Shown here in pieces: positions 34,171-45,400 of a stretch of 64,000 bases of DNA. The notes beneath the pieces were generated by a model. It worked only from the letters and a program-made list of their open reading frames with translations, was not told the DNA's origin and did no database searches. Made by a program: the position numbers and the translations under genes. This DNA comes from Mangifera indica. Taxonomy: Eukaryota > Streptophyta > Magnoliopsida > Sapindales > Anacardiaceae. Position 1 is the first letter of the stretch; every line of letters begins with the position of its first letter. The DNA is taken from positions 11,622,138 to 11,686,137 of the forward strand of contig NC_058144.1 in assembly GCF_011075055.1 (NCBI RefSeq), written 5' to 3'.

Positions 34171-36104
34171 TAAAGGCCAAAACACTTATACCCGTCCAAG
34201 GTTTAATGCAAGTCCAATTTATATGGGTTAACTTTAAAAAATTTAAATATCTACCTATTTATTAAATTTTATTATTATTATAAAGAGTAAAATTATCATG
34301 TAATAAAACTATTCTAAAAAACTATAAATTCGTCACATTCCCCCTCTTAGGTTTAAAAACTAATAATTTTTCTCATTTAAAGTTTGAAAATTGACTATTT
34401 TCCCTTAAGATTTGTATTGTCTCTCTTGTTGTTTTTTCGATAACCAAAGCCAACCAACCTCCTCCCTCCCATTTCTTGAACAAGGACGAATCATAACTAA
34501 TCAATGCATTGACTTGTCTGTGTGGTGCACAAATCTATTAGATCAATTTGTAAGTTGATTGACGTATACATCGATTTAATAAGAGAAATAAAGTCTTCGT
34601 TCGATCAATCTGTGCATTGACCGACTCACAAATTGGTCGAACAGATCTGTGCTTCTCACTAATTCATTTGGTGAGCTCATGAATCATCGACCCACCTCCA
34701 ATTGATCGATGATTCGTCATTGTCTAAGAGAGTGAGGAGTGCTGACAATTGAGGTTGGTTGGTGTCACAGGGCCAATCTTTCCAGCAACGCAAATCTGTA
34801 ATTAGCGCCTTGTGATGCATCCAAGTTCCCGCGACTTGGTTCAACACTTTACTCACACGCAATTCGGGTTAAGAAGAGCAAGGTTAGTGGGCAAGCAACA
34901 CAATCCGCACAACAATGATTCGTTAGCAAAACACAATAAGCCACAATGCAACGCAATAAGGAGAACAAGTCAAGGTACGGGCAATCCAATCCCAACCTTT
35001 ATTAATCTCAATGACAGATTACAAAAGGACAATATACATGTATTACAATAGCACTGGCTTTCTCACGTTTCCACTCTCTCCCCTGTGCATAGGACACCTA
35101 GTCCTATTTATAGACACATTCAAATATAGCAGTTACTTAGGAGATAAGGCAGTTACAAGCAGTTGTGTGTTCAAATTCAAACTAGGCAGTTATAAAACCA
35201 CCCCAGCATATTCTTGTCTAAGTAATTGTGGAATCTTGGACATCTCTAACTGCTCTTTTGTCAGGCTGGCTCCCAGCAATGCTAGCCCTTGCTTGGTCAC
35301 CCTCATTAGCCCACATTACGTTTGTAGACAAGCAAGCCCACCCAAGCTCCTTGCCTCTGGACCAATGCATTCGTTTGGCCTTCAACATCACTAGCCCACT
35401 TTTATGATCTGTCTGCCTTCATTGGGTAGATGGGACGCAGCCCAATCTACTAGTGTACTCCGCTTATTAATCAAGCTCGCAAGTCTGGAGGCCTACAAGG
35501 AAGCCCATAAGCACCCACGCAACTCCAACTGCCCAAACGAGTGCCTGCTTTGCGCGCGCCTTGCCAAGGTCCCGCGCGCGTAATCCGTTGCTTGGCGCTC
35601 CGTGCCTTGCTTCCAACGCGCACGCACGCCTGTAACTGAAGCTGCGCGCTCTCACATCATCTTTGGCGCCACCCAACACCCATTCTGCATTTCGCGTGTG
35701 TGCGCATTACTGAGTGCAACCGCGCGCGCCCATCATGGCCTCATGCATGAGCCCTTATGCAACCTGGTGCGCACACATTCAGCCCATTGCCGCATGTCTG
35801 ACTCTAGGGGTGTGACAGTTGGCTCCAATCACCGAAGGAGTGGCAAGAGAGAAAATACAAACCCTAAAGGTGAAATAGTTATTTTTTCAAATTTTGAATG
35901 AAAAAAATATTAGTTTTTAAACCTAAGAGGGAAAAATATGATGAATTAATAGTTTTTCTAAATATTTGTATTAAATAATAATTTTTTCCTTAATAATAAT
36001 AAAAAAAATTAATACACAGATAAATATATAAATTTTTAAAAGTTAATAAATATAAGTTTGGATTTATACTACACCTTAGGTGGGAATGAATCTTTTGGCC
36101 TTTA
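34171..36104. mobile_element. Foldback MITE, copy 2, split by a solo LTR
   Basis: Outer ends: left taaaggccaaaacacttat, and right on the complementary strand taaaggccaaaagattcat. Long arms pair across the insertion (left acattccccctcttaggttt region, right aaacctaagagggaaaaat region). Shared with copy 1 are the TIR (cccacc/tccaagg type), the caaccctag-like arm, and the inner block with gaagtagcaaga-like / gagtggcaagaga sequence. Without the 1,055-bp LTR it is about 870 bp. It ends about 455 bp upstream of the BPA1-like start codon. Confidence 0.75.
34763..35817 (-). mobile_element. Solo LTR of an LTR retrotransposon (Ty3/gypsy-like), 1,055 bp
   Basis: Read on the minus strand it starts TGTCACACCCCTAGAG and ends GGCCCTGTGACA (TG...CA, with 7-bp terminal inverted repeat tgtcaca/tgtgaca). 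It is flanked by a perfect 5-bp duplication gttgg at 34758-34762 and 35818-35822. Inside on the minus strand are a TATA box ctataaata at 35113-35105 and an aataaa at 35003-34998, fitting U3-R-U5 order. The interior (35460-35800) is GC-rich with gcgcgc runs, unlike the AT-rich neighbourhood. It remains after recombination between two LTRs. The gypsy assignment rests on the TGTCACACCCC start and is tentative. Confidence 0.85.
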
Positions 36105-36294
36105 CTAAAACTATAAATAAAACAAGGGTAAACATGAAGTTGTATCATTCTAACAGGACTGGCAAAAAATTTACCGTTTGCGTTGGAGTCAAGGATGGGG
36201 CCACGCTTGGAAAGTCCCAACGCCCAACTTCTGGCATTGAATTTGACCACAGGGCCATGTGCGCACTGATGATTCAATTCAATTAACTCTTTGA

Positions 36295-36457
36295 CACGTG
36301 GTTTTTCTTTTAAACTCGGTTTCCCTTGTCAACAACATAACAGTCAATACTATTCCAAAATCTGCACGTGCAACGACTGCTCCGCCGGCGAGATATAACG
36401 CCTCGCACGTGCTCTTCAAAACCCCAACCCCAAGCCGCCTGCCCCTTTATATAAATA
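36295..36457 (+). promoter_or_regulatory. Promoter of BPA1-like gene: three G-boxes and TATA box
   Basis: Perfect CACGTG palindromes lie at 36295-36300 (gacacgtggt), 36365-36370 (gcacgtgc) and 36406-36411 (gcacgtgc), followed by a TATA box tttatataaata at 36446-36457, about 100 bp before the start codon. The spacing is that of a compact plant core promoter. Clustered G-boxes/ABREs suggest control by bZIP or bHLH factors such as ABA or light pathways. This is inferred from motifs only. Confidence 0.6.
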
Positions 36458-36558
36458 TCTTCTCTTCACTCTCTATTTCTTATTTGAAGTAGAAAAACGA
36501 AACTTCTATTTGGATACGTGTTTAACTCTTATATTCTTCCAAGCTAAGCTTTCGCACC

Positions 36559-39500
36559 ATGTCGGTCAGTTTTTATTTACCTTCTCAGTTTTATTTGATT
36601 CGGAGATCTATATATTTTGATAATCAGGTTTAGGTTGAGGTGTTTATCGAATTTGTTTGCTGTGGCATGCTATTTCTCTGTATTTATGTTTTCTTGCTAA
36701 CAATTTTACTGCATTCATGATGTTGTAAAGTAATACATTGAGCTAATGCTATCGATTCTCTGAGATTTCTGTGGACGATTCCTCCCCTGTGTAGTTCACA
36801 TTAGTGTAATTAATTGCGGAATACCTCTCAAAATGGCTATTGCTCTTGTTCTGACCTATCAGCTTAATCTTATAGTTAATCTTATCGGCGAGGGCCAATT
36901 GTAGATTTTAAGTGCTAGCGCTGCGCCCCTCATTTGCAGTTGTTTGGACCTAACAAAAGACCAATTGGTCAACGTGACTTTGACATCCTATTAAGTGACC
37001 TAATGACTTGAAAGCTTGAGCTGATTGGCAAGGGAAGGGTTCGAAAATGATAAAATCAATGAACATAGAAGCAGGCACACTTTTATATCAACACACTGGT
37101 ATCTGAAAGCTCGCTCATGGAAACGAGCTGGCAAAACCAATATTTGGTGACTAGCTAATTGATACTTGTAAATGACAAAATTAGTTAATTTATGTATCCT
37201 CTGTGGTCTTTTAATAGTTTAGTCTTTATATTTTCTTGAACCTTGCAGTGCTGCCTCACTCTTCAAGACTAAATTAATTAAAATTTCCAAATGCAGTCCT
37301 TTCATGATTTTGGAAAGTTGAAAAACTAAACTATTGTTCCGTTGTGATCCCTAAGTGTTTGGTGTGGTGTTTTGTTCAGGATACAAAAGCAAAAGAAAAA
37401 GAATTTCTGAAATTCCTATCTTTCTGATGAAAAAGATTGATTCTAACATTTTTTTCAAAATTAGTTCCAAATGTTTGTAAAAGTTCTATGCTCGATTTCA
37501 CATTGAAGGCATGTGGCTCATTTGCAATACTCATCTTCACTTGCTTTAATATCCTAAACGACAAATGACAACATTTATGGAAAAAAGAAAAACATTATTA
37601 TATTACTGTTTTGTAGCTTTCTATTAGTTGTAATTGCTAATATTTTTTGACGCTCAATCCCTTTCATCTACATCTAGTGATTTGTCTATATACATTTGCA
37701 TCATTCTCATCTTCACTCTATTTATCACTTTTTTGTCAATAGTTATAATTTTTAGGGTCATATATTCTGATTAAATGGCCTGGTTTGCTCTTGGTTTTGG
37801 ATAAGTGAAGGATGATCCAGGTTTTGTTAGATCATCTCATGCTATGTTATTGATGCTTATGATTACACTTTTCTATTATCTACTTTGACGTGATATATAT
37901 ACGCATTATTCTCTCCATCTTTGCTTGCAACTTACTGATTTTAGTAAATCTTTAATATTTCTTAATAGAAATCTGTTATCATTCCAAACTTATGACCTCT
38001 GGACATCTTTGATAGTACTTGCAATCATTATGTTTCCTGTAAATTTTTTAGAACTGATGTTTGTTCTCTAGCAGGTTAAAACTGTCAAAGTCAGCAATGT
38101 TTCTCTGGGAGCAACTGAGAGAGACATCAAGGAATTTTTTTCATTTTCTGGTGACATTGAATATGTTGAAATGCGGAGGTTATTTCCTTGTTTAATTTCA
38201 TTATTCCTCTTTTACCATTCTTTGCTTTATGAATATAAAGGTTATTATACACTCCTGCAGTGACACTGAACGATCTCAAATCGCATATGTAACCTTCAAA
38301 GATTCACAAGGAGCTGAAACAGCAGCTCTCCTTTCGGTAATATCAGCTCTCAGTATTTATTACATTGATTTCCTCATGTTCATCTATGGCACACATGTCG
38401 TTATCTGATTGGATATATTAGTGCTTCAACACATTTTGTTTTGGAATTTAAATGGATATTGTATATATATCACAGTGTCCCTCAAAGTATGATAAGACAG
38501 TCTGCAATATTAAGCAACCTGTAGCAGTCTTTTTTTCTTGTCTTCTTGATAAGATATGCAAACTTGAACAACTCTAGAGCTTGCTAAAATACTAATTGTT
38601 TCAACCAATAATTATTAGTATGTTTATACCTATAATTCCTGCTTCATAAATTATTCATGTTGGCAATTTTCGATCAAAGTTGAAATTTTGCAGTGATTGG
38701 AATATGACTTCCTCCACTCCTTGTGAAAGGAGATTAATTTCACTTGGACTGATTTGATGTGTAACCTCTTAATTATAAGAAGCTTTCTTATAGCTGGAGC
38801 TAAGTGCCTAAGTGTTCTAAGGCAAAAAACTTACTGGATTTTATGAATGAATATGTTAGGAACCCAGCTCTTATTCTACTTAAACACAAAATTAAAACAT
38901 AGAAAACATAATAAACTAAATTATTTCATTAACCAAAACATTACAATGATAAACCGAACAATTCGAGAAGTTCGGAGCCTCCCATTTTTCGAACGTTCGA
39001 GGCGCCGGAGACCTCCCTAAATCAGCCAAGAATGGCTGCCCTCAAACAAAACCCTAATATATATTTTTTTTTTCTTTTGAAACCTAACACATATATTTAT
39101 AATAGAAATTAACCATTGGATTGAGGATAAATGTTGCGATCCTAACATTTCCCTCCCCTTCAAAACCATCTTGTCCTCAAGATGGTAATTTATAAAATGA
39201 TTTTTTTTTAAATTTTTTTCTAAACGGTGCCAGATCTTTCTTTTTCTCTTCTCAAAAAGGTTTTTGTCTTCTCTTTTGTTGCGTTTACTCTTCCCAATAA
39301 AGTTCTACGTTTTCTTTTTGCTTTCCCAACAAGTCACAACCACATCTCTCATTCTCCTTTTTCAACAAACCAAACGCCCTACCCTCCACATTTTTTATAT
39401 TTTTTTCTCACTCTCCTTGTCTTTTTCTTTTCTTCCTTCTTCTCCTTCATCCTTCTTTCTTCTTCCTTTTGCTTTCTCTGCGTCCTCCTTTCTGCCTATG

Positions 39501-42462
39501 TAAATTTTTTTTTTTAATTTTTTTAGACTCTTGCCAACATTCAATTTTCATCCTCCTTCTCCCTCTGTTTTTGTTTTCTTCTTCTTCTCTCTTTTTTTTG
39601 GGCACTTTTTCAGCATGTAGCCACCGACTCATTTCTCCCATTCTTCTTCAAGTCAGCCTCCTTCGTAAACATTTTTCGACGACTTTTTACTTTTCTGACC
39701 ATCATCTATCTTTCCCGCTGGATCGAATGCTCTGATACCATTTGTTAGGAACCCAGTTCTTTTCAACCAAAACACAAAAAAACATAATAAATTAAACTAT
39801 TTTATTAACCAAAACATTGCAATGATAAGCCGAACATTTCAAAGAGTTTGGGACTTCCCATTTTTCGAACATTCGAGGCGTCGAAGACGTCCCTAAATCA
39901 GTCAAGAATGGCTGCCCTCAAACCAAAACCCTAATTTTTTTCTTTTGAAGCCTAACACATATATTTATAATAGAAATTAATCATTGGATTGAGGACAAGT
40001 GTCCCAATCCTAACATATTGTCCTCAATCCAACGGTTAATTTCTATTATAAATATATGTGTTAGGTTTCAAAAGAAAAAAAGAAGAAAAATATTAGGGTT
40101 TTGGTTTGAGGGGAACCATTATTGGTTGATTTAGGGAGGTCTCTAGCACCTCGAACGGCTAGAAAATGGGAGGTCCCAAACTCTTCGAAATGTTCGGTTT
40201 ATCATTGTAATGTTTTGGTTAATGAAATAGTTTAGTTTATTATGTTTTTTTGTGTTTTGGTTGAAAAGAGCTGGGTTCCTAACAAATGGTATCAGAACAT
40301 TCGATCGAACGGGGAAGATAGATGATGGTCAGAAAAGTGAAGAGTCGCCGGAAAATGTTCATAAAGGAGGCTGACTTGAAGAAGAATCATCACATGGAGA
40401 AATGAGTCGGTGGCTACATGCTGAAAAAGTGGAAGAAGGAGATGAAAACGGAATGCCGGCAAAAGTCTGAAAAAGATTGGAGAAAGAAAACGTAGAGAAG
40501 GAAGAAGAAGAGAAAAAGACAAGGAAAGAGAAAGGAGAGAAAAAAAAATGTGGAGGGCAGGGCGTTTGGTTTATTGGAAAAGGAGAAAGAGAGATGTGGC
40601 TGTGACTTGCTGGGAAAGCAAAACTAGAAGGCATAAGCTTTATTGGGAAGAGAAAACGCAGCAAAAGAGAAGGCAAAAGCTTTCTTGGGAAGAGAAAAAG
40701 AAAGATCTGGCGTCGTTTGGAAAAAATAAAAATTAAAAAAAAATCAGAAAAGGAAAATTAAAAAAAAATTCATTTTATAAATTACCATTTTGAGGACAAG
40801 ATGGTTTTGAAGGGGAGGGGAATGTTAGGATTGGGACACTTGTCCTCAATCAAACGGTTAATTTCTATTATAAATATATGTGTTAGGTTTCAAAAGAAAA
40901 AAAATATTAGGGTTTTGGTTTGAGGGCAGCCATCTTTGATTGATTTAGGGAGGTCTTCGGCGCCTCGAACGGCCAGAAAATGGGAGGCTTCGAACTCCTC
41001 GAATTGTTCGGTTTATCATTGTAATGTTTGGGTTAATGAAATAGTTTAGTTTATTATGTTTTTTGTGTTTGAGTAGAATAAGAGCTGGGTTCCTAACAGA
41101 ATAATAGCAAAGCATTGGAATCTTTCAAAAATGTTCATCTGTGACTGGAAAAATGATTTGGCTTATCCAAGAAAGTATATATTTGGTGCAGGTCGGTGTA
41201 AATTGTTATTCTGATATTTAGGTTTCATTAGAATATGTATTTTGATTGGTATGAAAATTGTGAGGAGAAATTTATGGTAACAAGCATGAAAAAAAATGAT
41301 CCTAAATTAATTCTTTATTAGAGAAAATTTCCCTTGGAATTCCAGTTGTGTCTCAACTATGTGAAGTGGATGACTTAAGCATGTGGAAGGAGATAATGTT
41401 GAATGAATGTGTTTGAGTGGTGCTACTAGGTGGTAGAATTTGATCAAATGGAACTTCTGGAGCAAGTGTTACCATCATACTTGTTCACCAGGTTTACGGA
41501 AGTTTTTGGGTGGAAGATTTGTATTAGCCCGTCGACCTACATTTGTTCATTCTGACTCCTGAAAGGCCTGTCACGCCATATTCCGTTACATGCAATTTTG
41601 GAGAATCTGAAATGCTATTCTATGAGATATTGGTCAATAAAAATTGCCTTATTTTTTATGCAACTTACGAGCAAGTTATGTAAAAAGTGCATGTTTATTT
41701 CAGGGAGCAACAATTGTTGATCTGTCTGTCACCATAACTCCGGATCCAAGTTACGTGCTTCCCCCCGCTGCTTCAGCAGCTCTTGTAAGATTCTTGATCA
41801 GAAATTCTAAAATAATTGGTTTGTTATAACATCACTAAATTTATTACTATTCATTTTTTCTGCAGGGAACAGAAAATAAAAATGGTGGTGCTGAATCTGC
41901 TTTGCGGAAGACAGAGGATGTGGTCAGTACCATGCTTGCTAAGGGATTTATATTAGGCAAAGATGCTGTCAATAAAGCAAGGACTTTTGATGAGAAGCAC
42001 CAATTGACCTCAACAGCCTCAGCTAAAGTTTCTTCTTTTGACAAAAAAATTGGGCTCAGTGAGAAGATCAGTGTTAGCACTACTATTGTGGGTGATAAAG
42101 TCCGGGAGGTTGATCAGAAGTTCCAGGTTTCAGGAAAAACCAAATCAGCACTTGCAGCTGCTGAGCAAAAAGTCAGTAGTGCTGGGTCTGCCATGATGAA
42201 AAACCGCTATGTATTTGCGGGGGCATCGTGGGTGACAGGGGCTTTCAATAAGGTTGCAAAGGCTGCTGGGGATGTTGGCCAGAAGGCAAAAGAGAAAGTG
42301 GGAAAGGCTGAAGTAGCTGAAGAAGAACAAAAACAAAAAATGATGGATGATTATGTCCAGATTCACCATTCGGAGCCTCCAAAAGCATGGGTGCAACCGA
42401 GTGAGCAGCAGCAGCCGCCTTCCAAGCCAGGACCTCCACCAGCACAAGGTTTGGTCCTCTAA
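36559..42462 (+). CDS. BPA1: BPA1-like RRM protein (binding partner of ACD11 type)
   Basis: Five exons: 36559-36564 (only ATG TCG), 38075-38178, 38261-38336, 41704-41784 and 41866-42462. All use GT-AG junctions and keep frame, giving 287 residues. The N-terminal RRM is about residues 3-75 (VKTVKVSNVSLGATERDI, SQIAYVTFKD, GATIVDLSVTI). The C-terminal part is a long alanine/lysine-rich region typical of the family (MLAKGFILGKDAVNKA, TSTASAKVSSFDKKIGL, FAGASWVTGAFNKVAKAAG), ending in a proline/glutamine-rich tail. Arabidopsis BPA1 binds the sphingolipid-transfer protein ACD11, and the family is linked to control of cell death and immunity; this role is carried over by similarity. Intron 3 is 3,367 bp because it contains the inverted TRIM pair at 38854-41098. 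The C-terminal exon is unusually long and intact. An aataaa lies at 42612. Confidence 0.92.
38854..40015 (-). mobile_element. TRIM-like LTR element, left (minus) half of inverted pair
   Basis: Minus-strand element with two LTRs, 38854-39147 (the 3' LTR) and 39743-40015 (the 5' LTR), both TGTTAGGA...TCCTAACA and about 270-294 bp. Next to the 3' LTR at 39148-39161 lies the complement of a polypurine tract (gaaggggaggggaaa on the minus strand). Next to the 5' LTR at about 39727-39742 lies a primer-binding site reading tggtatcagagca on the minus strand, which fits initiator tRNA-Met. The 595-bp interior has no gag or pol; its open frames are low-complexity. This is the TRIM/SMART type of non-autonomous element. 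Confidence 0.85.
40018..41098 (+). mobile_element. TRIM-like LTR element, right (plus) half of inverted pair
   Basis: Plus-strand element of the same family. The 5' LTR is at 40018-40284 and lacks its first 17 bases. A primer-binding site tggtatcagaac starts at 40287, a polypurine tract gaaggggaggggaa is at 40809-40822, and the 3' LTR is at 40823-41098. Its interior is a reverse-complement copy of the left element's interior (tggtatcagaacattcgatc here, matching the complement of the left side). Only two bases (ta, 40016-40017) separate the two 5' LTRs. The pair as a whole is bracketed by gaata (38849-38853 and 41099-41103). Confidence 0.85.
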
Positions 42463-45400
42463 TTTGTAAATAGGCTGCAACATTTGGAACTCTTTGATTT
42501 ACTTTGTTTTGTTATACTGTTATGGAGTGGTGAATGTAGGACAGATTGTTATGATTACATTATAGGGATGTGCTTGCATGAATGTCTTGACTTTTTTATT
42601 TTTCAAATATTAATAAATCATGTTATTTGTATAAGCAGACTAATTCTTTTAGTTTTTGAAGAATACATAGTTGATTGGTAAATAATTTTAATTTCAATAC
42701 AAATAGATTGAATTAATTAACTAAAGGTTATATGTCAAATAGTTTTTTTTAATTTAAGATTTTAAATTTTGTCAGTAAAATTCTAACAAACGATGGTTGA
42801 TCTCTCGGTCTCCAACGCTTTTTTTTATAACCAATAACGCTTATATTCAATGAAATTCTGACAGAATTTTGAACTTTTATTGTCCAGATGAATCAGCCTT
42901 GATAGAATACAAGTTTTACCAAAAAAAAAAAAAGTGTATGCCATTATTCCTTTTTTAACTAAGCCAACCAATCACAATCACATATTCTTGTTTAATGGGC
43001 CATGCTTGAATGCACAGGCCCATTTCTGACAGAACTCTGGACTAACATCGGCAGGGGGAATGACGTCTCCCAGAGAACTAGCCTTACAGCGCCAGCCATA
43101 TGTACAAATTCATTTCTGCTCAAAAGGCCACGTATGGCACAACTACCCATAGAGAAAGATACCATAACTTCAAAATCAATTTGCCAGGAAGTTACCTCCA
43201 ATTAAATATCAAACCAAAAGCAGAGATTGGATCGTCTACAATACCAGTTCACCAGTTTTATAATACAAACTCATAATTTACCGTGCCATACACTTGATTA
43301 ATGAACTAATATGAATCCTGGATCTCCTCATAAATACTTCGGATTAAAAATTACTCAAATTAAGCGTAGTCAACCCCATTATCAATCAAGTCTCCTCCAT
43401 CTTAAAGCAATAACTGTTGTATCAAGGTAAAGAATTACACCAAAACCAGAACTGTTGTATAGGCAAAAAATTTTCTATTCATTTCAGTTCACTTGACGCA
43501 TGCTACATAATCAAATCAACCACAAAGCAACTATTTGACTGTAAGATAACATTAAACCAACTGATATGCACATTCATGCATTCTTAATGACATCTGTTTT
43601 TAACAAGACCATAAACATTAAGATCCTGTACATTCAAATTCTATGACAAGCAAAGAAAGAAGTCCAGATAGCAACCCAGATTTAATCTAAAAAGCAGGTC
43701 ATAAAATTAGGAGAGAATCAACAAATTTGTTAATGAAAAACTACCTAACTAACTTGACCCATCAATTAATTTGGGCTGGCCAACACGCCAGCTATGCAGG
43801 TTAAGGACTGAGCAGCCCTTCTGAAGACGAGACCAGATTAACAAGGAATATCCTCACAAAAGTTTTCTTACTAAACATTTGTGTTTGAAAGGCAGATTTC
43901 AGTCTAAAGTTTGTCCAAGTATCACAATCCTATTATCAACATTAAGTTTATAAGACAATTTCTCAAGACACCGAAAAATGAGGACTAAGCCCCATCCCCA
44001 CCCATGCTAACACAACATCCATGCAACAATGACCATATAACTCCTAATACACAGTAGTGATAGACCATCTCATCAGTAATAATCTTTCATACCTACACAT
44101 CACACGTATCAGTTAAATATTTCATACAATCAAGATCTCCTATATACATAAAAAACCAATGCAAATTCATAAAAAATTTTGAGTTACCATCTAGAATTCA
44201 ATTTTCATCACACAAGACTTCCTCAAGAGGAATAAAACAAGTCCAATATTTATTGTTAAAATAACTCGCAACCCAAGCCATTTCTGCACCCAACCATATG
44301 CAGAAGGAATTATAATCGTGAGAATAAAATGGCATCAAAATGATCCAAGAGGATGAGAATATATGAGGGAACAAAAGTAATTTGAACATGCTTACGATCA
44401 AAGAAGATAAGAATAAATTATCCAAAGTAATTTGAAATTTAAATTAGTTAGTAAGAAATGAAAGAAATTGGCATTGGCCATTTATCCAGAAAGGAAACAT
44501 GAGTAGAAACGAGGAGCATGAGGGTTAAATAGTAATTCAAGATCCAAGCTGATGAAAATCTTCATAGATGGCATTCCATATATCTCTATTAGGTATTGTT
44601 ATCAACTGTGATATAAAAAATGGTGATCCATTTAAAAACCTGTGATATCTTGAGAGTATAATGTAGCCTTAACTTTATAAATGAGGGGGAAAAAATAAAC
44701 TAAAATTAAAGGTAGGCATTGTGTCACAGACTACACAATGACTAAATTCACCTTTCCTCAGACAAAGCAACAACACTACTAGAACAAGTTGACATTACTT
44801 CAGTTGCACAGAATCAACTTGAAAACACAACTCTAGTGCAACTTTCCAACAATTCACCAACACTCAGGTAGCATGTATTGGAGTACACCACTCGGATGTC
44901 AACATAACGTGGAAAGCACACATGCTCAAAGTATTACACTATCTATAGATAGAAAACAAATAAGCATACTAATGGATAAACACAGAAGCACACATGTAAA
45001 GCAGCACTGGTTGTTCGAATCAGTGACAGACATATTAAAAAATGCGAGAACAATGCATACTTTTTCAAACCAAAAGATAGCAAAATGTGTTTAAAATACC
45101 ACAGTTAATGCAGTTAAACTCCTCAATTAGAAAACAGAACTAGCAGAAGTGCGGTTACTAAACAAAACAGCTCAAATCATGAATTAGACACAGTAAAATG
45201 GTTTTACTATTCAATGCCATTATGGCAAGTGTAAAATTCACCACCAATACCTTCTTTATTGTGATCTAAAAGAGAAGATAGATTTCAAATCTGACAGTTA
45301 AACTTCAGAAACCCTCAAACATGGGACTCAAGGACATGAAATTCGTGCAATACCCCCTATAAAAGAATAGATGTCAGCTGTTCCCATCTGTTTTGACATA

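Noticed and set aside
35467..35901. Arg/Ala-rich and Cys/His-rich frames in the GC-rich stretch
   Set aside because: They fall in the solo LTR and its edge. The GC-rich base composition keeps frames open; no domain is seen.
39227..39735. Ser/Phe-rich open frames within the left TRIM-like element
   Set aside because: They are low-complexity translations of pyrimidine-rich element interior; the mirrored frames occur in the right element. No gag or pol motif.
45000..45030. tRNA-like gttcgaatc motif
   Set aside because: The surrounding sequence does not form acceptor, D or anticodon arms. Similar short motifs at 28333, 37033 and 46543 fail in the same way.
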